A DNA stretch of 64,000 bases, from positions 1 to 64,000 of the forward strand of contig MHXZ01000073.1 in assembly GCA_001825665.1 (NCBI GenBank), read 5' to 3'. Positions 1-10,189 of the stretch are shown here, one piece after another. This stretch comes from Planctomycetes bacterium GWF2_41_51. GTDB taxonomy: Bacteria; Planctomycetota; Phycisphaerae; Sedimentisphaerales; UBA12454. The stretch's first letter is position 1, and every line of letters begins with the position of its first letter. The position numbers and the translations under genes are program-made. A model generated the notes under the pieces. It was not told the origin of the DNA and made no database searches. It saw only the letters and a program-made list of their open reading frames with translations.

Positions 1-1
1 A

Positions 2-592
2 GATTTGCAGAGAATCAATAATCAAAAGCCGCAGATTGTGATTACGATGCCGATACTTGTGGGGCTTGACGGCGTTGAAAAGATGAGTAAGTCAAAGGGT
101 AATTATATCGGCGTAACGGATTCGCCTAAAGATATGTTCGGCAAAGTGATGAGTATAAGCGATGAAATGATGGAAAATTATTTTACGCTGCTGACGAATT
201 TGCCGACTGAGAAAATCAAAGAACTTGTGGATTCGCAGAAGACTCATCCGAAAGAAGCGAAGGTATTCTTAGGCAAAACGATTATAAAGCAATTTTATGA
301 TGAAGCAGCGGCACAGATGGCAGCCGATGAATTTGAAAAAGTATTCGCTCAGAAACAGTTGCCGCAGGATATGCCGGAAGTTAAAATAGCAAATGAGGCA
401 ATAACAGCGGCAAAACTGCTGACTGCCTGTAATCTTGTCGCAAGCGGCGGGGAAGCGAAAAGACTTATCGCAGGCGGCGGAATGAGTATTGATGGTGAAA
501 AGGTTAGTGACCCTAATAAATCGATAACACCTGTAAACGGAATGATTGTTCGTGCGGGAAAACTTAAATTTGCAAAATTGATGGTAAATTAA
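2..592 (+). CDS. tyrS: Tyrosyl-tRNA synthetase, C-terminal part (gene runs off the 5' window edge)
   Basis: KMSKSKGNYIGV class I signature; C-terminal S4-like domain (LVASGGEAKRLIAGGGMSIDGEKV). Confidence 0.93.
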   Translation, partial: DLQRINNQKPQIVITMPILVGLDGVEKMSKSKGNYIGVTDSPKDMFGKVMSISDEMMENYFTLLTNLPTEKIKELVDSQKTHPKEAKVFLGKTIIKQFYDEAAAQMAADEFEKVFAQKQLPQDMPEVKIANEAITAAKLLTACNLVASGGEAKRLIAGGGMSIDGEKVSDPNKSITPVNGMIVRAGKLKFAKLMVN

Positions 593-594
593 AT

Positions 595-1176
595 ATGAAA
601 CTGCCAGAAATAAAAAAAACTGATAAGTATACAGGCCTTTATGTTGTGGATTTCGGAGACCATAGTGGAGTTGGATTTACCGCGGAAGAAGTCGCTGAAC
701 TTCTTGAAAGCGAAAAGTTCAAAGAGGTAAAAGTATATAAAATTTACAGAGCTTACCCTGACGGCAAAATGGAATTAAAGGGTGTGCCGAATTCGATATT
801 TGAACTTGAATCCGGAATGTTCTTTTATGAATCTGATGAAAGCACAGCGCGGAGCGATTATAAAAAACTGGTTAATTCTGCTGTTACATCCGCACCGCCG
901 ACAAAGGCGAAAGTTCACCTTGCAAAATATGATGATGGAAAATTTGTAACTGCGATTATTTATCCTGCTGAACAAAACGATGAGGTCAGCAGATGGCTTT
1001 TGGATATCGATTATAAAACAACCGGTGCTGCCGAAGGCGGCGTTGATTCAGTTAAAAGGTATTATGCCGATGAACCCGAAGTTCTGGAAAGGCATCAGTT
1101 GTTCAGCAGTTCTCAGATTGAAAGCCTGACCGGCCAGCAGCTTTTGGCCGCAACTAAAATGTCTTATGTAAGATGA
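595..1176 (+). CDS. Hypothetical protein
   Basis: Intact 193 aa ORF directly after tyrS; no recognised domain. Confidence 0.7.
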   Translation: MKLPEIKKTDKYTGLYVVDFGDHSGVGFTAEEVAELLESEKFKEVKVYKIYRAYPDGKMELKGVPNSIFELESGMFFYESDESTARSDYKKLVNSAVTSAPPTKAKVHLAKYDDGKFVTAIIYPAEQNDEVSRWLLDIDYKTTGAAEGGVDSVKRYYADEPEVLERHQLFSSSQIESLTGQQLLAATKMSYVR

Positions 1177-1361
1177 GAAATAAACTTCTCATTTCACTTG
1201 TGGTGTTTGTTTCTTCATTCTTTCGGACAAAACCAAAATCCGATGATTTAAAAAAACTGGATTTTTCTTCCTCCACTCAGAAAATGGGACTTTCGTTCAC
1301 AGATAAAATCCGAAATACATTTCGCCACAAGTGGATAAACAAATCTTAAATTTTTCAATTT

Positions 1362-4300
1362 TTAAGCATTTGCGCCATGGCACTTTTTGTATTTTTTCCC
1401 GCTTCCGCAGGGGCATGGGTCGTTGCGGCCGACTTTCGGCTTTTCGTGAACAATCTGCTTAACCTTTGCGGCTTCACCTTGCGGCGCCTGCGCTGCGGCA
1501 CGCTGCTGCTCTGAAACTTCAAAGTGATCGACTTCTTTATGCTGAGTTCGACCTGCCTGCCAGACATTTCTCGTTCTTGTTCCTGCTTCGAGACGAACCT
1601 TGAAGATGGTATCTGTAACTTTATCCTGAATCAAATCGAGCATATCGGAAAACATCTTGAAGCCTTCCTGCTTATATTCAATTTTCGGATCTTTTTCCGC
1701 ATAAGCTCGCATAAAGATGCTTTCCTTCAGTCGATCCATCGAATAAAGGTGATCTTTCCATGCTGAATCGTAATATTGCAGCAATATATATTTCTCAAGT
1801 TCAGAAAGCTCTGTTCGCAGAAAATCTTTGCCTGCTTTAAGAAGCGTTTCCTTAACTGATTGCTTGTCCTCAAGCTGCTCGGCTGAAAGTTTTGCGTTGA
1901 ATCTGTTGTTTGTCCATTCAGCAAGGACGGCTGCGGAAGAAGCGGATGCAATTTGTTCATCGATTTCTTTCTCAAGGCCGCTGCTGTGATACTCTTCACT
2001 TATTTTCAAAAGTTCTTTATGAATGTTGTTAGGCGAGGTTGTCTGCAAATATGTAACAGGCATATCTGCGCCGAATCTGTCCTTTATCCATCGCGAAAGA
2101 TTTTCGAACGCATAAACATTTACGCTGTCGCCGCGGAAAGTCATACTCATCGCGAACTCAATCGGGTATTCTATTTCACGCCTTGCATATCGAGCCTGCA
2201 CCTGCTCCAATAATTTTTCATAAACCTGCTCTGGCTTTAAATCCTTCAATTCGTTCACTTCGAGTTTGATGGCAAATTTGTTAAATGCCCAATTAGTGAA
2301 AGACTTAATTCCGAATTCAGGGTCAAGGAACGTACTGATTATCGAGCAATCTTTTTTGTCAATCTGTTCGGCGGATGCTTCAATCAGGTTCTGCTCGATT
2401 TCTTCAGCGGTCATCTGGCGAATTTTACTGCCCGAAAGATTAACGCTGAATGTCGTCATCGCCCATTTAACAAGCGATTCGATGTTCCATGTGTTTCTAT
2501 CTTCGAAATCTTCGAGGTATTCGCCCAAAGTTACCGATATATTGTTTGATGCGTCATTTTTAGCGGTTTTCTTTATAATTTCCTCAACACGTTCAGCTTC
2601 CGCGCCGTCAAAGCGTTTTGGACTAATATCAACTCCAAAAGCGGTTCTGGCCCATTCGGAAATTCCTTTATACTGATAACCTTCAGCAAGAATTGTGCTG
2701 ACAGCGGTATCGATTGTCCCGTCAATCATCGCGGTTATTACTTCTTTGAGCTCGCGTCCTTCGATTACCTGTCTTCTTCGCGAATAAAAAGTTTTTCTCT
2801 GATAATCCATTACCTCGTCATATTCGAGAAGGCTTTTTCTTGCTTCGAAGTTTCGCTGCTCGACTTTCTTCTGAACTTTTTCAATTTGTCTGCTTATTGT
2901 TCGATGAAGAATTGGCTCGTCTTCTTTCCATCCTACAAGGCTAAGCAGTTTTGGAATTCTTTCTCCGCCGAAAAGCTGCATCAAATCGTCATCAAAGCTC
3001 AAAAAGAACTGGCTCGAACCGGGGTCACCTTGTCTTCCGGCTCGGCCTCTAAGCTGATTATCGATTCTTCTCGCTTCATGGCGTTCTGTGCCGACTATGT
3101 GCAGGCCGCCGACAACTTTCTGATTCCCTCTCGTATGGAAAACATTCGCAAGCGGGTCAGTTGATTTATAAGTTATGAGGTTTTCTGTGCCGCCTTGTTT
3201 TATAGTATATATTTCTGTATCTTTGGCGGCAGGGTTGGTTTCTATTTTTTCTATTTCGAAAAGAACGCTTGCGCTTAGCTTTATATCAGTCCCTCTTCCC
3301 GCCATGTTGGTTGCGATTGTTACATTGCCGCAAAGATTGCCTCTGCGGTCGGTATGCTGATGTCCTGCTTTTTCTACAATCAAAGCTTCTCTTGCGTGCT
3401 GTTTGGCGTTCAATACTTCGTGCTCAAGGCCGTATTTTTTCGTCAATGCGTTTGAGATCGCTTCGCTTTTTTCGACGCTGATGGTGCCGACAAGGACGGG
3501 TCTGCCTGCGGTGCTTACCTGGTGAATTTCATCGACGATGGCATTGAATTTTTCGCGAAGACTTTTATAAATCATATCGTCTTTGTCGTCGCGAACACAG
3601 GGCTTGTTCGTAGGAATCGTAATCACTTCGAGTTTGTATATCTGCGAAAATTCATCCGCTTCGGTTGCTGCTGTTCCGGTCATACCTGCGATTTTTTTAT
3701 AAAGCCTGAAAAAGTTTTGCAGCGTAATTGTCGCAAGCGTCTGCGATTCTTCCTTTATCGTTACGTTTTCCTTCGCCTCGACAGCCTGGTGGAGACCATC
3801 CGACCATTGTCTGCCGTGCATAAGTCGTCCTGTGAATTCATCGACGATGACAACTTTGCCATCCATAACGACATAATCTTTTTCTCGCTCGAAAACGGTA
3901 TGAGCGCGAAGGCTCTGCTCGATAAGATGTTTCCATTCGGTATTTGCGCCGACAAAGAACGAACCTACTCCTACTAAATCCTGCGCAGCTCCTGTTCCAT
4001 CGTGATTAAGATGTGCGCTCTTGCGGTCGTATTCGACTTCATAATATTGTTTTGACGTGGAGAGCCGGTTTTCAAAAGTTTCAATATCCTGCCTGCTTTT
4101 TTCAATAACCGATTGAGCTTTTTGAACTCTGGCGTCGTCTTTTGCTTTTTTCGCGTCCGACAATTCGCCCTGAGCGTTGGCCAATGTTTTTTGAGCCGTT
4201 TCGAGCTGCTGCTTTGTGCGGTCGTATTCGCTCTGCATTTTTATAAGCTGTCTTGCGACGCCATCAGCCTTTTTGTACCTGCTGACATCGTCGAAAGCGG

Positions 4301-5015
4301 GGCCGGATATAATCAGCGGGGTACGTGCCTCGTCGATTAAAATCGAGTCCACTTCGTCGATAATTGCGTAATCGAGCGGCCCTTGTGCGAGCTGCTCTGC
4401 CGAGACTTTCATATTGTCGCGAAGATAATCAAAGCCGAATTCATTATTCGTGCCATAAGTTATATCGCAGCCGTATTGTGCTTTACGGTCATCGCCGCTT
4501 GTGTCCATATCAGCCTGAATCGCGCCGACATTCAGGCCGAGCATTTTATAAATCGGTCCCATCCATTCGGAGTCACGTTTCGCCAGATAGTCATTTACGG
4601 TAACTATATGAACTTTTTTTCCGGTAAGATGAACAAGATACGCGGCAAGAGTCGCGACGAGAGTTTTTCCTTCGCCCGTTGCCATTTCAGCGATTCTGCC
4701 ATCGTACAGTACATTGCCGCCGATAAGCTGAACATTGAAATGCCGCATATTAACGCTTCGCCTTGCAGCTTCACGAACAACCGCGAAAGCCTCGGACAAA
4801 ATGTCATCCGGGTTTTGACCCTGCGCGAGTCTGTCTTTGAATTCCTGTGTTTTTGCTTTCAGGGCATCGTCATTGAGACTTTTTATTTGCTCTTCGTACT
4901 CGCCGGCGGCAAGGGCCTTGTGCATATAGCCTTTTACGAGTCTTTCATTGCGAGAGCCGAAAAGTTTAACCAGCAGACGACTTATACTTCCCTTAGCCAT
5001 AATTGAATAACTCAA
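1362..5015 (-). CDS. secA: Preprotein translocase ATPase SecA, enlarged (1217 aa), C-terminal SEC-C zinc motif
   Basis: [50 protein letters not shown], terminal [21 protein letters not shown]. Confidence 0.98.
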   Translation of the reverse strand: MSYSIMAKGSISRLLVKLFGSRNERLVKGYMHKALAAGEYEEQIKSLNDDALKAKTQEFKDRLAQGQNPDDILSEAFAVVREAARRSVNMRHFNVQLIGGNVLYDGRIAEMATGEGKTLVATLAAYLVHLTGKKVHIVTVNDYLAKRDSEWMGPIYKMLGLNVGAIQADMDTSGDDRKAQYGCDITYGTNNEFGFDYLRDNMKVSAEQLAQGPLDYAIIDEVDSILIDEARTPLIISGPAFDDVSRYKKADGVARQLIKMQSEYDRTKQQLETAQKTLANAQGELSDAKKAKDDARVQKAQSVIEKSRQDIETFENRLSTSKQYYEVEYDRKSAHLNHDGTGAAQDLVGVGSFFVGANTEWKHLIEQSLRAHTVFEREKDYVVMDGKVVIVDEFTGRLMHGRQWSDGLHQAVEAKENVTIKEESQTLATITLQNFFRLYKKIAGMTGTAATEADEFSQIYKLEVITIPTNKPCVRDDKDDMIYKSLREKFNAIVDEIHQVSTAGRPVLVGTISVEKSEAISNALTKKYGLEHEVLNAKQHAREALIVEKAGHQHTDRRGNLCGNVTIATNMAGRGTDIKLSASVLFEIEKIETNPAAKDTEIYTIKQGGTENLITYKSTDPLANVFHTRGNQKVVGGLHIVGTERHEARRIDNQLRGRAGRQGDPGSSQFFLSFDDDLMQLFGGERIPKLLSLVGWKEDEPILHRTISRQIEKVQKKVEQRNFEARKSLLEYDEVMDYQRKTFYSRRRQVIEGRELKEVITAMIDGTIDTAVSTILAEGYQYKGISEWARTAFGVDISPKRFDGAEAERVEEIIKKTAKNDASNNISVTLGEYLEDFEDRNTWNIESLVKWAMTTFSVNLSGSKIRQMTAEEIEQNLIEASAEQIDKKDCSIISTFLDPEFGIKSFTNWAFNKFAIKLEVNELKDLKPEQVYEKLLEQVQARYARREIEYPIEFAMSMTFRGDSVNVYAFENLSRWIKDRFGADMPVTYLQTTSPNNIHKELLKISEEYHSSGLEKEIDEQIASASSAAVLAEWTNNRFNAKLSAEQLEDKQSVKETLLKAGKDFLRTELSELEKYILLQYYDSAWKDHLYSMDRLKESIFMRAYAEKDPKIEYKQEGFKMFSDMLDLIQDKVTDTIFKVRLEAGTRTRNVWQAGRTQHKEVDHFEVSEQQRAAAQAPQGEAAKVKQIVHEKPKVGRNDPCPCGSGKKYKKCHGANA

Positions 5016-5027
5016 ACTAAAAACTAT

Positions 5028-5582
5028 TTATACTCTTGTTACGTACTCACCGGTTCTTGTATCAACGCGGACAATATCGCCTACTTTTACGAATGTCGGC
5101 ACATATACTACAGCGCCGGTTTCAAGCGTTGCGTTTTTCTTCTGACCTGTTGCAGCAGCCCCCTTGATATCAGGCGGGCAATCCACAACTTTTAAATCAA
5201 CGGTGTTCGGCAGGACTACGGAAATCAGTTTGCCCTGATAAGAACTTACGAGCAGTTCGGTATTCGGTTTGAGATATTTTTTTCCGTCGCCGAAAGCATC
5301 GTCGTCAAGAGTAATCTGGTCGAAGGTTTCGAGATCCATAATAATATGGCCGCTCGGTTCGGAATAAAGATATTCATATTTACGTTTATCTACAGTAACT
5401 TCCTCGATAAATTCTTCCGACCTGATTCTTGCATTTGAAATCAGACCATCGGTAATGCTCTTGAGCTTTGTCTGGTAAATGGCGCCGCCTTTGCCGAGCT
5501 TTACATGTTCGAATTCAATAATTACGTAGAGCTTGCCATCCATCTGGATAGTTTGCCCTTTTTTCATTTCCGCAGCTTTCAT
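5028..5582 (-). CDS. efp: Translation elongation factor P
   Basis: 184 aa, KLGKGGAIYQTKLKS loop and EF-P domain order; C-terminal DIVRVDTRTGEYVTRV. Confidence 0.95.
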   Translation of the reverse strand: MKAAEMKKGQTIQMDGKLYVIIEFEHVKLGKGGAIYQTKLKSITDGLISNARIRSEEFIEEVTVDKRKYEYLYSEPSGHIIMDLETFDQITLDDDAFGDGKKYLKPNTELLVSSYQGKLISVVLPNTVDLKVVDCPPDIKGAAATGQKKNATLETGAVVYVPTFVKVGDIVRVDTRTGEYVTRV

Positions 5583-5904
5583 TCCGTTAGACCTCTCAAT
5601 ACGTTATTCATTTCTTACCTATATTAAAGACACATTGTTTTATCATTGTGAAACATCGTGTTTTGGTTGAGGTTACGCAACTTGTATCGTAAGACGCAAT
5701 ACGTTAAACGTAACGAGCATCGCAACCGCAACCTTTCGACGAATATGGGTAAGTATCGCAGAAATGTGCCGAAAGTCAACCCCACAGAATTGGCTTAATG
5801 GCAAAGTTTATCACTTGAATTAGTTTTTCAAATCCTTTATATTATGCCGTCTTATCGAGTGATGAGGCGGTATTTTTGAAAATCTTAAATTAGCAGGTGG
5901 AAAA

Positions 5905-7299
5905 ATGGCAGACGCACTAACTCCGGATATCGAAGGCATCGTACCCGAAAAAACGTCCAAGGACCCATTTCTGACTGAGTTGGCAAAGCTTGCTCGGCAA
6001 AATAACAGGATACCAACAGAGTTTTATGAGCAGTATGTAGTCAAACGCGGCCTCAGAAACGCCGACGGCACGGGAGTTTTGGCCGGCCTTACTGAAATCG
6101 GCGATGTGCACGGCTATATCGTCAGCGAAGGCGAAAAAGTGCCTGTCGACGGCAGACTGCGATACAGAGGAATGGAGATTGAAGACCTTGTCGCCGGGTT
6201 CCAGAAAGAAAAAAGACACGGTTTTGAAGAAACAGCGTATCTGCTGCTGTTTGGCGAGCTGCCGAAGAAAAAGGAATTACACAAATTCTGCAATCTTCTC
6301 GGCAGAAATAGAAGATTGCCGGAAGGCTTTACGGAAAATATGATTCTAAAAGCCCCCAGCAGTAATGTTATGAACAAACTGGCCAGAAGCGTTCTTGCTG
6401 CTTACTCTTATGACAAAACACCTGAAGACAGGTCTATGAAAAATATACTGCGTCAGTGTATCGGGCTTATCGCGAGATTTCCGGTTTTTGCGGCTTACGG
6501 ATACGAAGCCAAGAGACATTACTATGACAAACGCAGCCTTTATATACATCCGCCGGATGAAAAACTTTCGACTGCCGAAAATTTTCTCAGACTTATACGC
6601 GCAGACAAAGCTTACACTAAAACGGAAGCTGCTCTGCTTGATTTGTGCCTGGTTCTGCATGCAGAGCACGGCGGTGGAAATAACTCCACTTTTACAACAC
6701 ACGTGGTTACGTCGTCTGATACCGATGTTTATTCGGCGATTGCCGCTGCTATCGGTTCACTGAAAGGTTTTAAGCACGGCGGAGCGAATATCCAGGTTGT
6801 GCAGATGATGGAAGACATCAAGCAAAACGTCAAAAATTATGAAAGTGAAAATCAGGTTGCTGATTATCTCGAGAAGATTGTCAGGAAAGAAGCTTTCGAT
6901 GGAAGCGGACTGATTTACGGTTTGGGACACGCTGTTTATACTATTTCTGACCCGAGAACAGGGTTGCTTCGAAAACAGGCCGCCAAACTTGCGAAAGAAA
7001 AAGACATCGAATGGGAATTTAACCTTTATACGTTAGTGGAGAGCCTTGCGCCTGAAATATTCCAGAGAATCAAAAAATCCGACAAGAAAATTTGCCCGAA
7101 TGTCGATTTCTATTCAGGCTTTGTCTATAGGATGCTTGGAATACCTGTGGAACTTTATACGCCGCTTTTTGCTATGTCGAGAATCGCCGGATGGTGCGCT
7201 CATCTTATTGAAGAGAATGTAAGCGGCGGAAGAATTATCAGGCCTGCGTATAAGAGCGTAGCGGAAACAAAAGAATATACGCCGATGTCAAAAAGATAA
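5905..7299 (+). CDS. Citrate/2-methylcitrate synthase family protein
   Basis: GRLRYRGMEIEDLV, LHAEHGGGNNSTFTTHVV, GLGHAVYTISDPR. Confidence 0.92.
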   Translation: MADALTPDIEGIVPEKTSKDPFLTELAKLARQNNRIPTEFYEQYVVKRGLRNADGTGVLAGLTEIGDVHGYIVSEGEKVPVDGRLRYRGMEIEDLVAGFQKEKRHGFEETAYLLLFGELPKKKELHKFCNLLGRNRRLPEGFTENMILKAPSSNVMNKLARSVLAAYSYDKTPEDRSMKNILRQCIGLIARFPVFAAYGYEAKRHYYDKRSLYIHPPDEKLSTAENFLRLIRADKAYTKTEAALLDLCLVLHAEHGGGNNSTFTTHVVTSSDTDVYSAIAAAIGSLKGFKHGGANIQVVQMMEDIKQNVKNYESENQVADYLEKIVRKEAFDGSGLIYGLGHAVYTISDPRTGLLRKQAAKLAKEKDIEWEFNLYTLVESLAPEIFQRIKKSDKKICPNVDFYSGFVYRMLGIPVELYTPLFAMSRIAGWCAHLIEENVSGGRIIRPAYKSVAETKEYTPMSKR

Positions 7300-7312
7300 A
7301 TAAATTTATTCA

Positions 7313-7350
7313 AAAAAAGTGCATAAGTTTCAAACCTATGCACTTTTTTA
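7313..7350. terminator. Bidirectional intrinsic terminator between convergent citrate synthase and thioredoxin reductase genes
   Basis: AAAAAGTGCATA ... TATGCACTTTTT inverted repeat with A and T tracts. Confidence 0.85.
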
Positions 7351-7365
7351 TGCGCTAATTTCTTT

Positions 7366-8364
7366 TTACCATTCACAAGGCATTATCTTGTCTGAAACTG
7401 GTTTAGTCCACCAGTTCGGGTCTCTTAGATACTGCTTGGTCATCATCGCAGCATTGACGCCGTCGCCTACAGCGGTTGCAAGCTGCATCGCAGCCCCGAT
7501 TCGGCAATCTCCTGCTACGAAAACACCCTGAACCTTTGTTCGCAAAAATCCGTCATTGCATCTGATAAAACCCAGTTCAGATAAATCCACGAACCCCTTG
7601 AGAAAGCTCGTATTCGGCATCGTTCCGACAAAAATGAAAACTCCTTCGCAGGCAAGAGGCTCTTCGATGTTGGTTTGAACGTTTCTCACCATAACGCTTT
7701 CAACTTTCTTGTCGCCGTTAATTGCGATAATGACGCTATCGAGCCTTAATTTGATATTCGAATTTGGTGCTTTGACTTTATTCATCAGCTCTTCGATGAG
7801 AATTGTTGTCGCTCTGAATTCCTGTCTTCTGTGCACGAGTGTAAGCTCAGATGCGAAATTAGCGACGTGAATCGCTTCTTCGATAGCGGTATTTCCGCCG
7901 CCGACTGCGACAACTTTTTTGCCCTTGAAAAAAGGCGCATCGCACGTTCCGCAATAACTGACTCCCGCGCCCGCGTTTCGGAATTTGTCTTCGCCCGGTA
8001 CGCCCAGTTTTTTATAGTCGCTCCCGCAGGCAAGTATAATTGAGCGTGCGACAAATTCTTCTTTGCCGCAATTTATTTTTATATTTCCGTCCTGAAGTTT
8101 TTCAAGGCTCGTTACTTCGATTCCGTTTTTGAATTCTGCTCCGAAATTTGCAGCCTGTTTCTGCATTCTTTCAATTAAATCCGCTCCTGATATATTCTCG
8201 AAGCCGGGATAGTTTTCTATACGGTCGGTATTGATTATCTGTCCGCCTGGATAAAACCTATCGAGCAGCAGAGTTTTCATTCTGTCTCTTGCATTGTAAA
8301 TTGCCGCGGCTAATCCCGCAGGACCTGCACCTATGATAATATTGTCATAAATATTTTCTGCCAT
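7366..8364 (-). CDS. Thioredoxin reductase family FAD/NAD(P) oxidoreductase
   Basis: GAGPAGLAAAIYNAR, CGTCDAPFF redox centre, VFVAGDCRIGAAMQLATAVGDG. Confidence 0.92.
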   Translation of the reverse strand: MAENIYDNIIIGAGPAGLAAAIYNARDRMKTLLLDRFYPGGQIINTDRIENYPGFENISGADLIERMQKQAANFGAEFKNGIEVTSLEKLQDGNIKINCGKEEFVARSIILACGSDYKKLGVPGEDKFRNAGAGVSYCGTCDAPFFKGKKVVAVGGGNTAIEEAIHVANFASELTLVHRRQEFRATTILIEELMNKVKAPNSNIKLRLDSVIIAINGDKKVESVMVRNVQTNIEEPLACEGVFIFVGTMPNTSFLKGFVDLSELGFIRCNDGFLRTKVQGVFVAGDCRIGAAMQLATAVGDGVNAAMMTKQYLRDPNWWTKPVSDKIMPCEW

Positions 8365-8373
8365 TACGATTCC

Positions 8374-9717
8374 TTATTTTGAACGCGGATTTTTTTTGTT
8401 TTGATATTGTTCTATCTGCTGAATTTTGTCAAGCCATTGAGGAAAATCGGATAGAACCGATGCCCTTGTTGTCCTTTCGAGCCTGTATGAAATATTGCCC
8501 TGTATGTCTGCCGATACGAGCCTTCCCCGACCGTCGAAATACATCTTCTGATTGGAAGTGATGGCTCCGAAATAATCGGCCTGTGCCGCCGAACGCTCCG
8601 GCAGAGCAGCAGTTTCAGTCGATTTTATTCTCGATAAAATAACAGGCGCTATTCTGCCGTCGGTCTGCAATGTTTCGAGGTAAATCGTATCAAAGTCGCT
8701 TTTGAGAAAATCTGCGACAACAAGGTCGAACAAAGAATCAGGCACCATTATATCGCTGAACGGAAGCTGTTCGAATCTTCCGGATTTTTCTATCGTCAAT
8801 ACTCCCGCGCGAAGCTGAATGATTATTCTCTGCTGACGGTTCGTAAGCATAAATCCCTGGTTAATTGTCCAATCGAATTCGCTCAATTTAATATCTGATT
8901 GAAAAAGTGAATGTTCGGCAAACGTGTCTGAAGAAGGACTGTAGAACAGCAGCGATGCAGAAGTTAGCGGCAGATTATTGTCTGAATCAGCATTATAATT
9001 AATCGTATCGGTAGTAAATCCTATCGGATTTCCGCCTGCGTCTTTTATGCGATAATAGTCGGAAACCATCTGTTCAGATAAATCTGAATTTGGCAGTTCG
9101 GACAAAAATGACTTTTTAAAATTTCCCAAAAATTGAACGCCTTTCGCGAAGGAATTGTCGGGATTATATTTCACGGATGCAAGGAGAGATTTAAATACCT
9201 TTTCGGCAAGTTCAATTCCGGTTCCCTGCTGTACAACCTCAAGAGTTAGAATTCTATCATTCGGCAATACGGTAGTGCCGATAAAAAGAACCGCTTTTTC
9301 TGAACCGATTCTCGCATGGTCGAAAGTAAATTGACCGAAATTATCTGCTCCGAAAGTTTCTATGTGTCCCTGCATCGATGCTGCGATTTCATTAAACCGT
9401 TCATTAGGGTCAACTTTTGCCATCAGCAGAGAATATCTCCACGATGCTGAAATAGCAGAATCGTTGCTTATCCGCAATACAGCCGTAAGTCTGAATTCAT
9501 TATTTTCAAATTTAAAATCATTCGAAAGCCTCTTCCAGTTTTCAGATAGAGGCATCGCGACCTCAAGACCGGTCCCTTTAAGCGCGATTGAATCAGAAAG
9601 TGCGAAAGATGTCCTTGAAGAAATAACTATTTTGGCAATAAGAATCCCAAGTAAAAGCAAAACCAAAAAAGCCAGCTTATCGAATCCCATTCGTCTTAAA
9701 TTTTCACTTTTCGACAT
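8374..9717 (-). CDS. Hypothetical membrane-anchored protein
   Basis: 447 aa ORF with N-terminal TM segment; overlaps the arsC-like gene by 14 nt. Confidence 0.75.
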   Translation of the reverse strand: MSKSENLRRMGFDKLAFLVLLLLGILIAKIVISSRTSFALSDSIALKGTGLEVAMPLSENWKRLSNDFKFENNEFRLTAVLRISNDSAISASWRYSLLMAKVDPNERFNEIAASMQGHIETFGADNFGQFTFDHARIGSEKAVLFIGTTVLPNDRILTLEVVQQGTGIELAEKVFKSLLASVKYNPDNSFAKGVQFLGNFKKSFLSELPNSDLSEQMVSDYYRIKDAGGNPIGFTTDTINYNADSDNNLPLTSASLLFYSPSSDTFAEHSLFQSDIKLSEFDWTINQGFMLTNRQQRIIIQLRAGVLTIEKSGRFEQLPFSDIMVPDSLFDLVVADFLKSDFDTIYLETLQTDGRIAPVILSRIKSTETAALPERSAAQADYFGAITSNQKMYFDGRGRLVSADIQGNISYRLERTTRASVLSDFPQWLDKIQQIEQYQNKKNPRSK

Positions 9718-10168
9718 TTTTATCCTTTTGTAAATCCTGTTCGAGACTATCCGGCAAAGTCATAATATAATCTTTTATATCGTCCCGTGTTTTTCTAAAC
9801 TCGTTCATAATTTTTTCATCAGAACCGATAGCAAACATCGGGTCTGGAAAAGGTTTATGAATCAGCTTTCCTTTTCCGAAAAAGACAGGGCAGTTTTCAC
9901 GGGCGTTGTCACACAGTGTAATCACGTAATCGAAAGTGATTCCTTCAATATCGTTTACATGTTTTGAATATTGCCGCGAAATATCGACACCCGCCTCTGC
10001 CATTACTTTTATGGCTCTCAAGCTGACACTGGCCGGCATAACACCTGCACTGAAAACTTCGATGCAGTCGCTTTTGAGCTTTCTTGCCCAGCCTTCAGCC
10101 ATTTGACTTCGACAGGCATTGCCCGTGCACAAAAAAAGTATATTCAATTTTTCTTTGTTTTCTGTCAC
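9704..10168 (-). CDS. arsC: Low-molecular-weight phosphatase-fold arsenate reductase (ArsC, thioredoxin-coupled type)
   Basis: LFLCTGNACRSQMAEGWAR P-loop; second redox cysteines LCDNARENCPVF; HKPFPDP. Confidence 0.85.
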   Translation of the reverse strand: MTENKEKLNILFLCTGNACRSQMAEGWARKLKSDCIEVFSAGVMPASVSLRAIKVMAEAGVDISRQYSKHVNDIEGITFDYVITLCDNARENCPVFFGKGKLIHKPFPDPMFAIGSDEKIMNEFRKTRDDIKDYIMTLPDSLEQDLQKDKNVEK

Positions 10169-10189
10169 TGTAATTCCGGTAAAAACAAA

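Noticed and set aside
2-592. Apparent N-terminally truncated tyrosyl-tRNA synthetase as a pseudogene
   Set aside because: The gene simply runs off the window edge; the frame is open to base 2.
1195-1334. Inverted repeat CACTTGTGG ... CCACAAGTG flanking about 120 bp between a hypothetical gene and secA
   Set aside because: Short arms, no element-like content inside and no target duplication; could be chance or a decayed element.
1524-5006. Many plus-strand ORFs (e.g. 2266-2676, 3522-3977, 4383-5006) opposite secA
   Set aside because: They are antisense to a complete secA reading frame and have no recognisable protein features.
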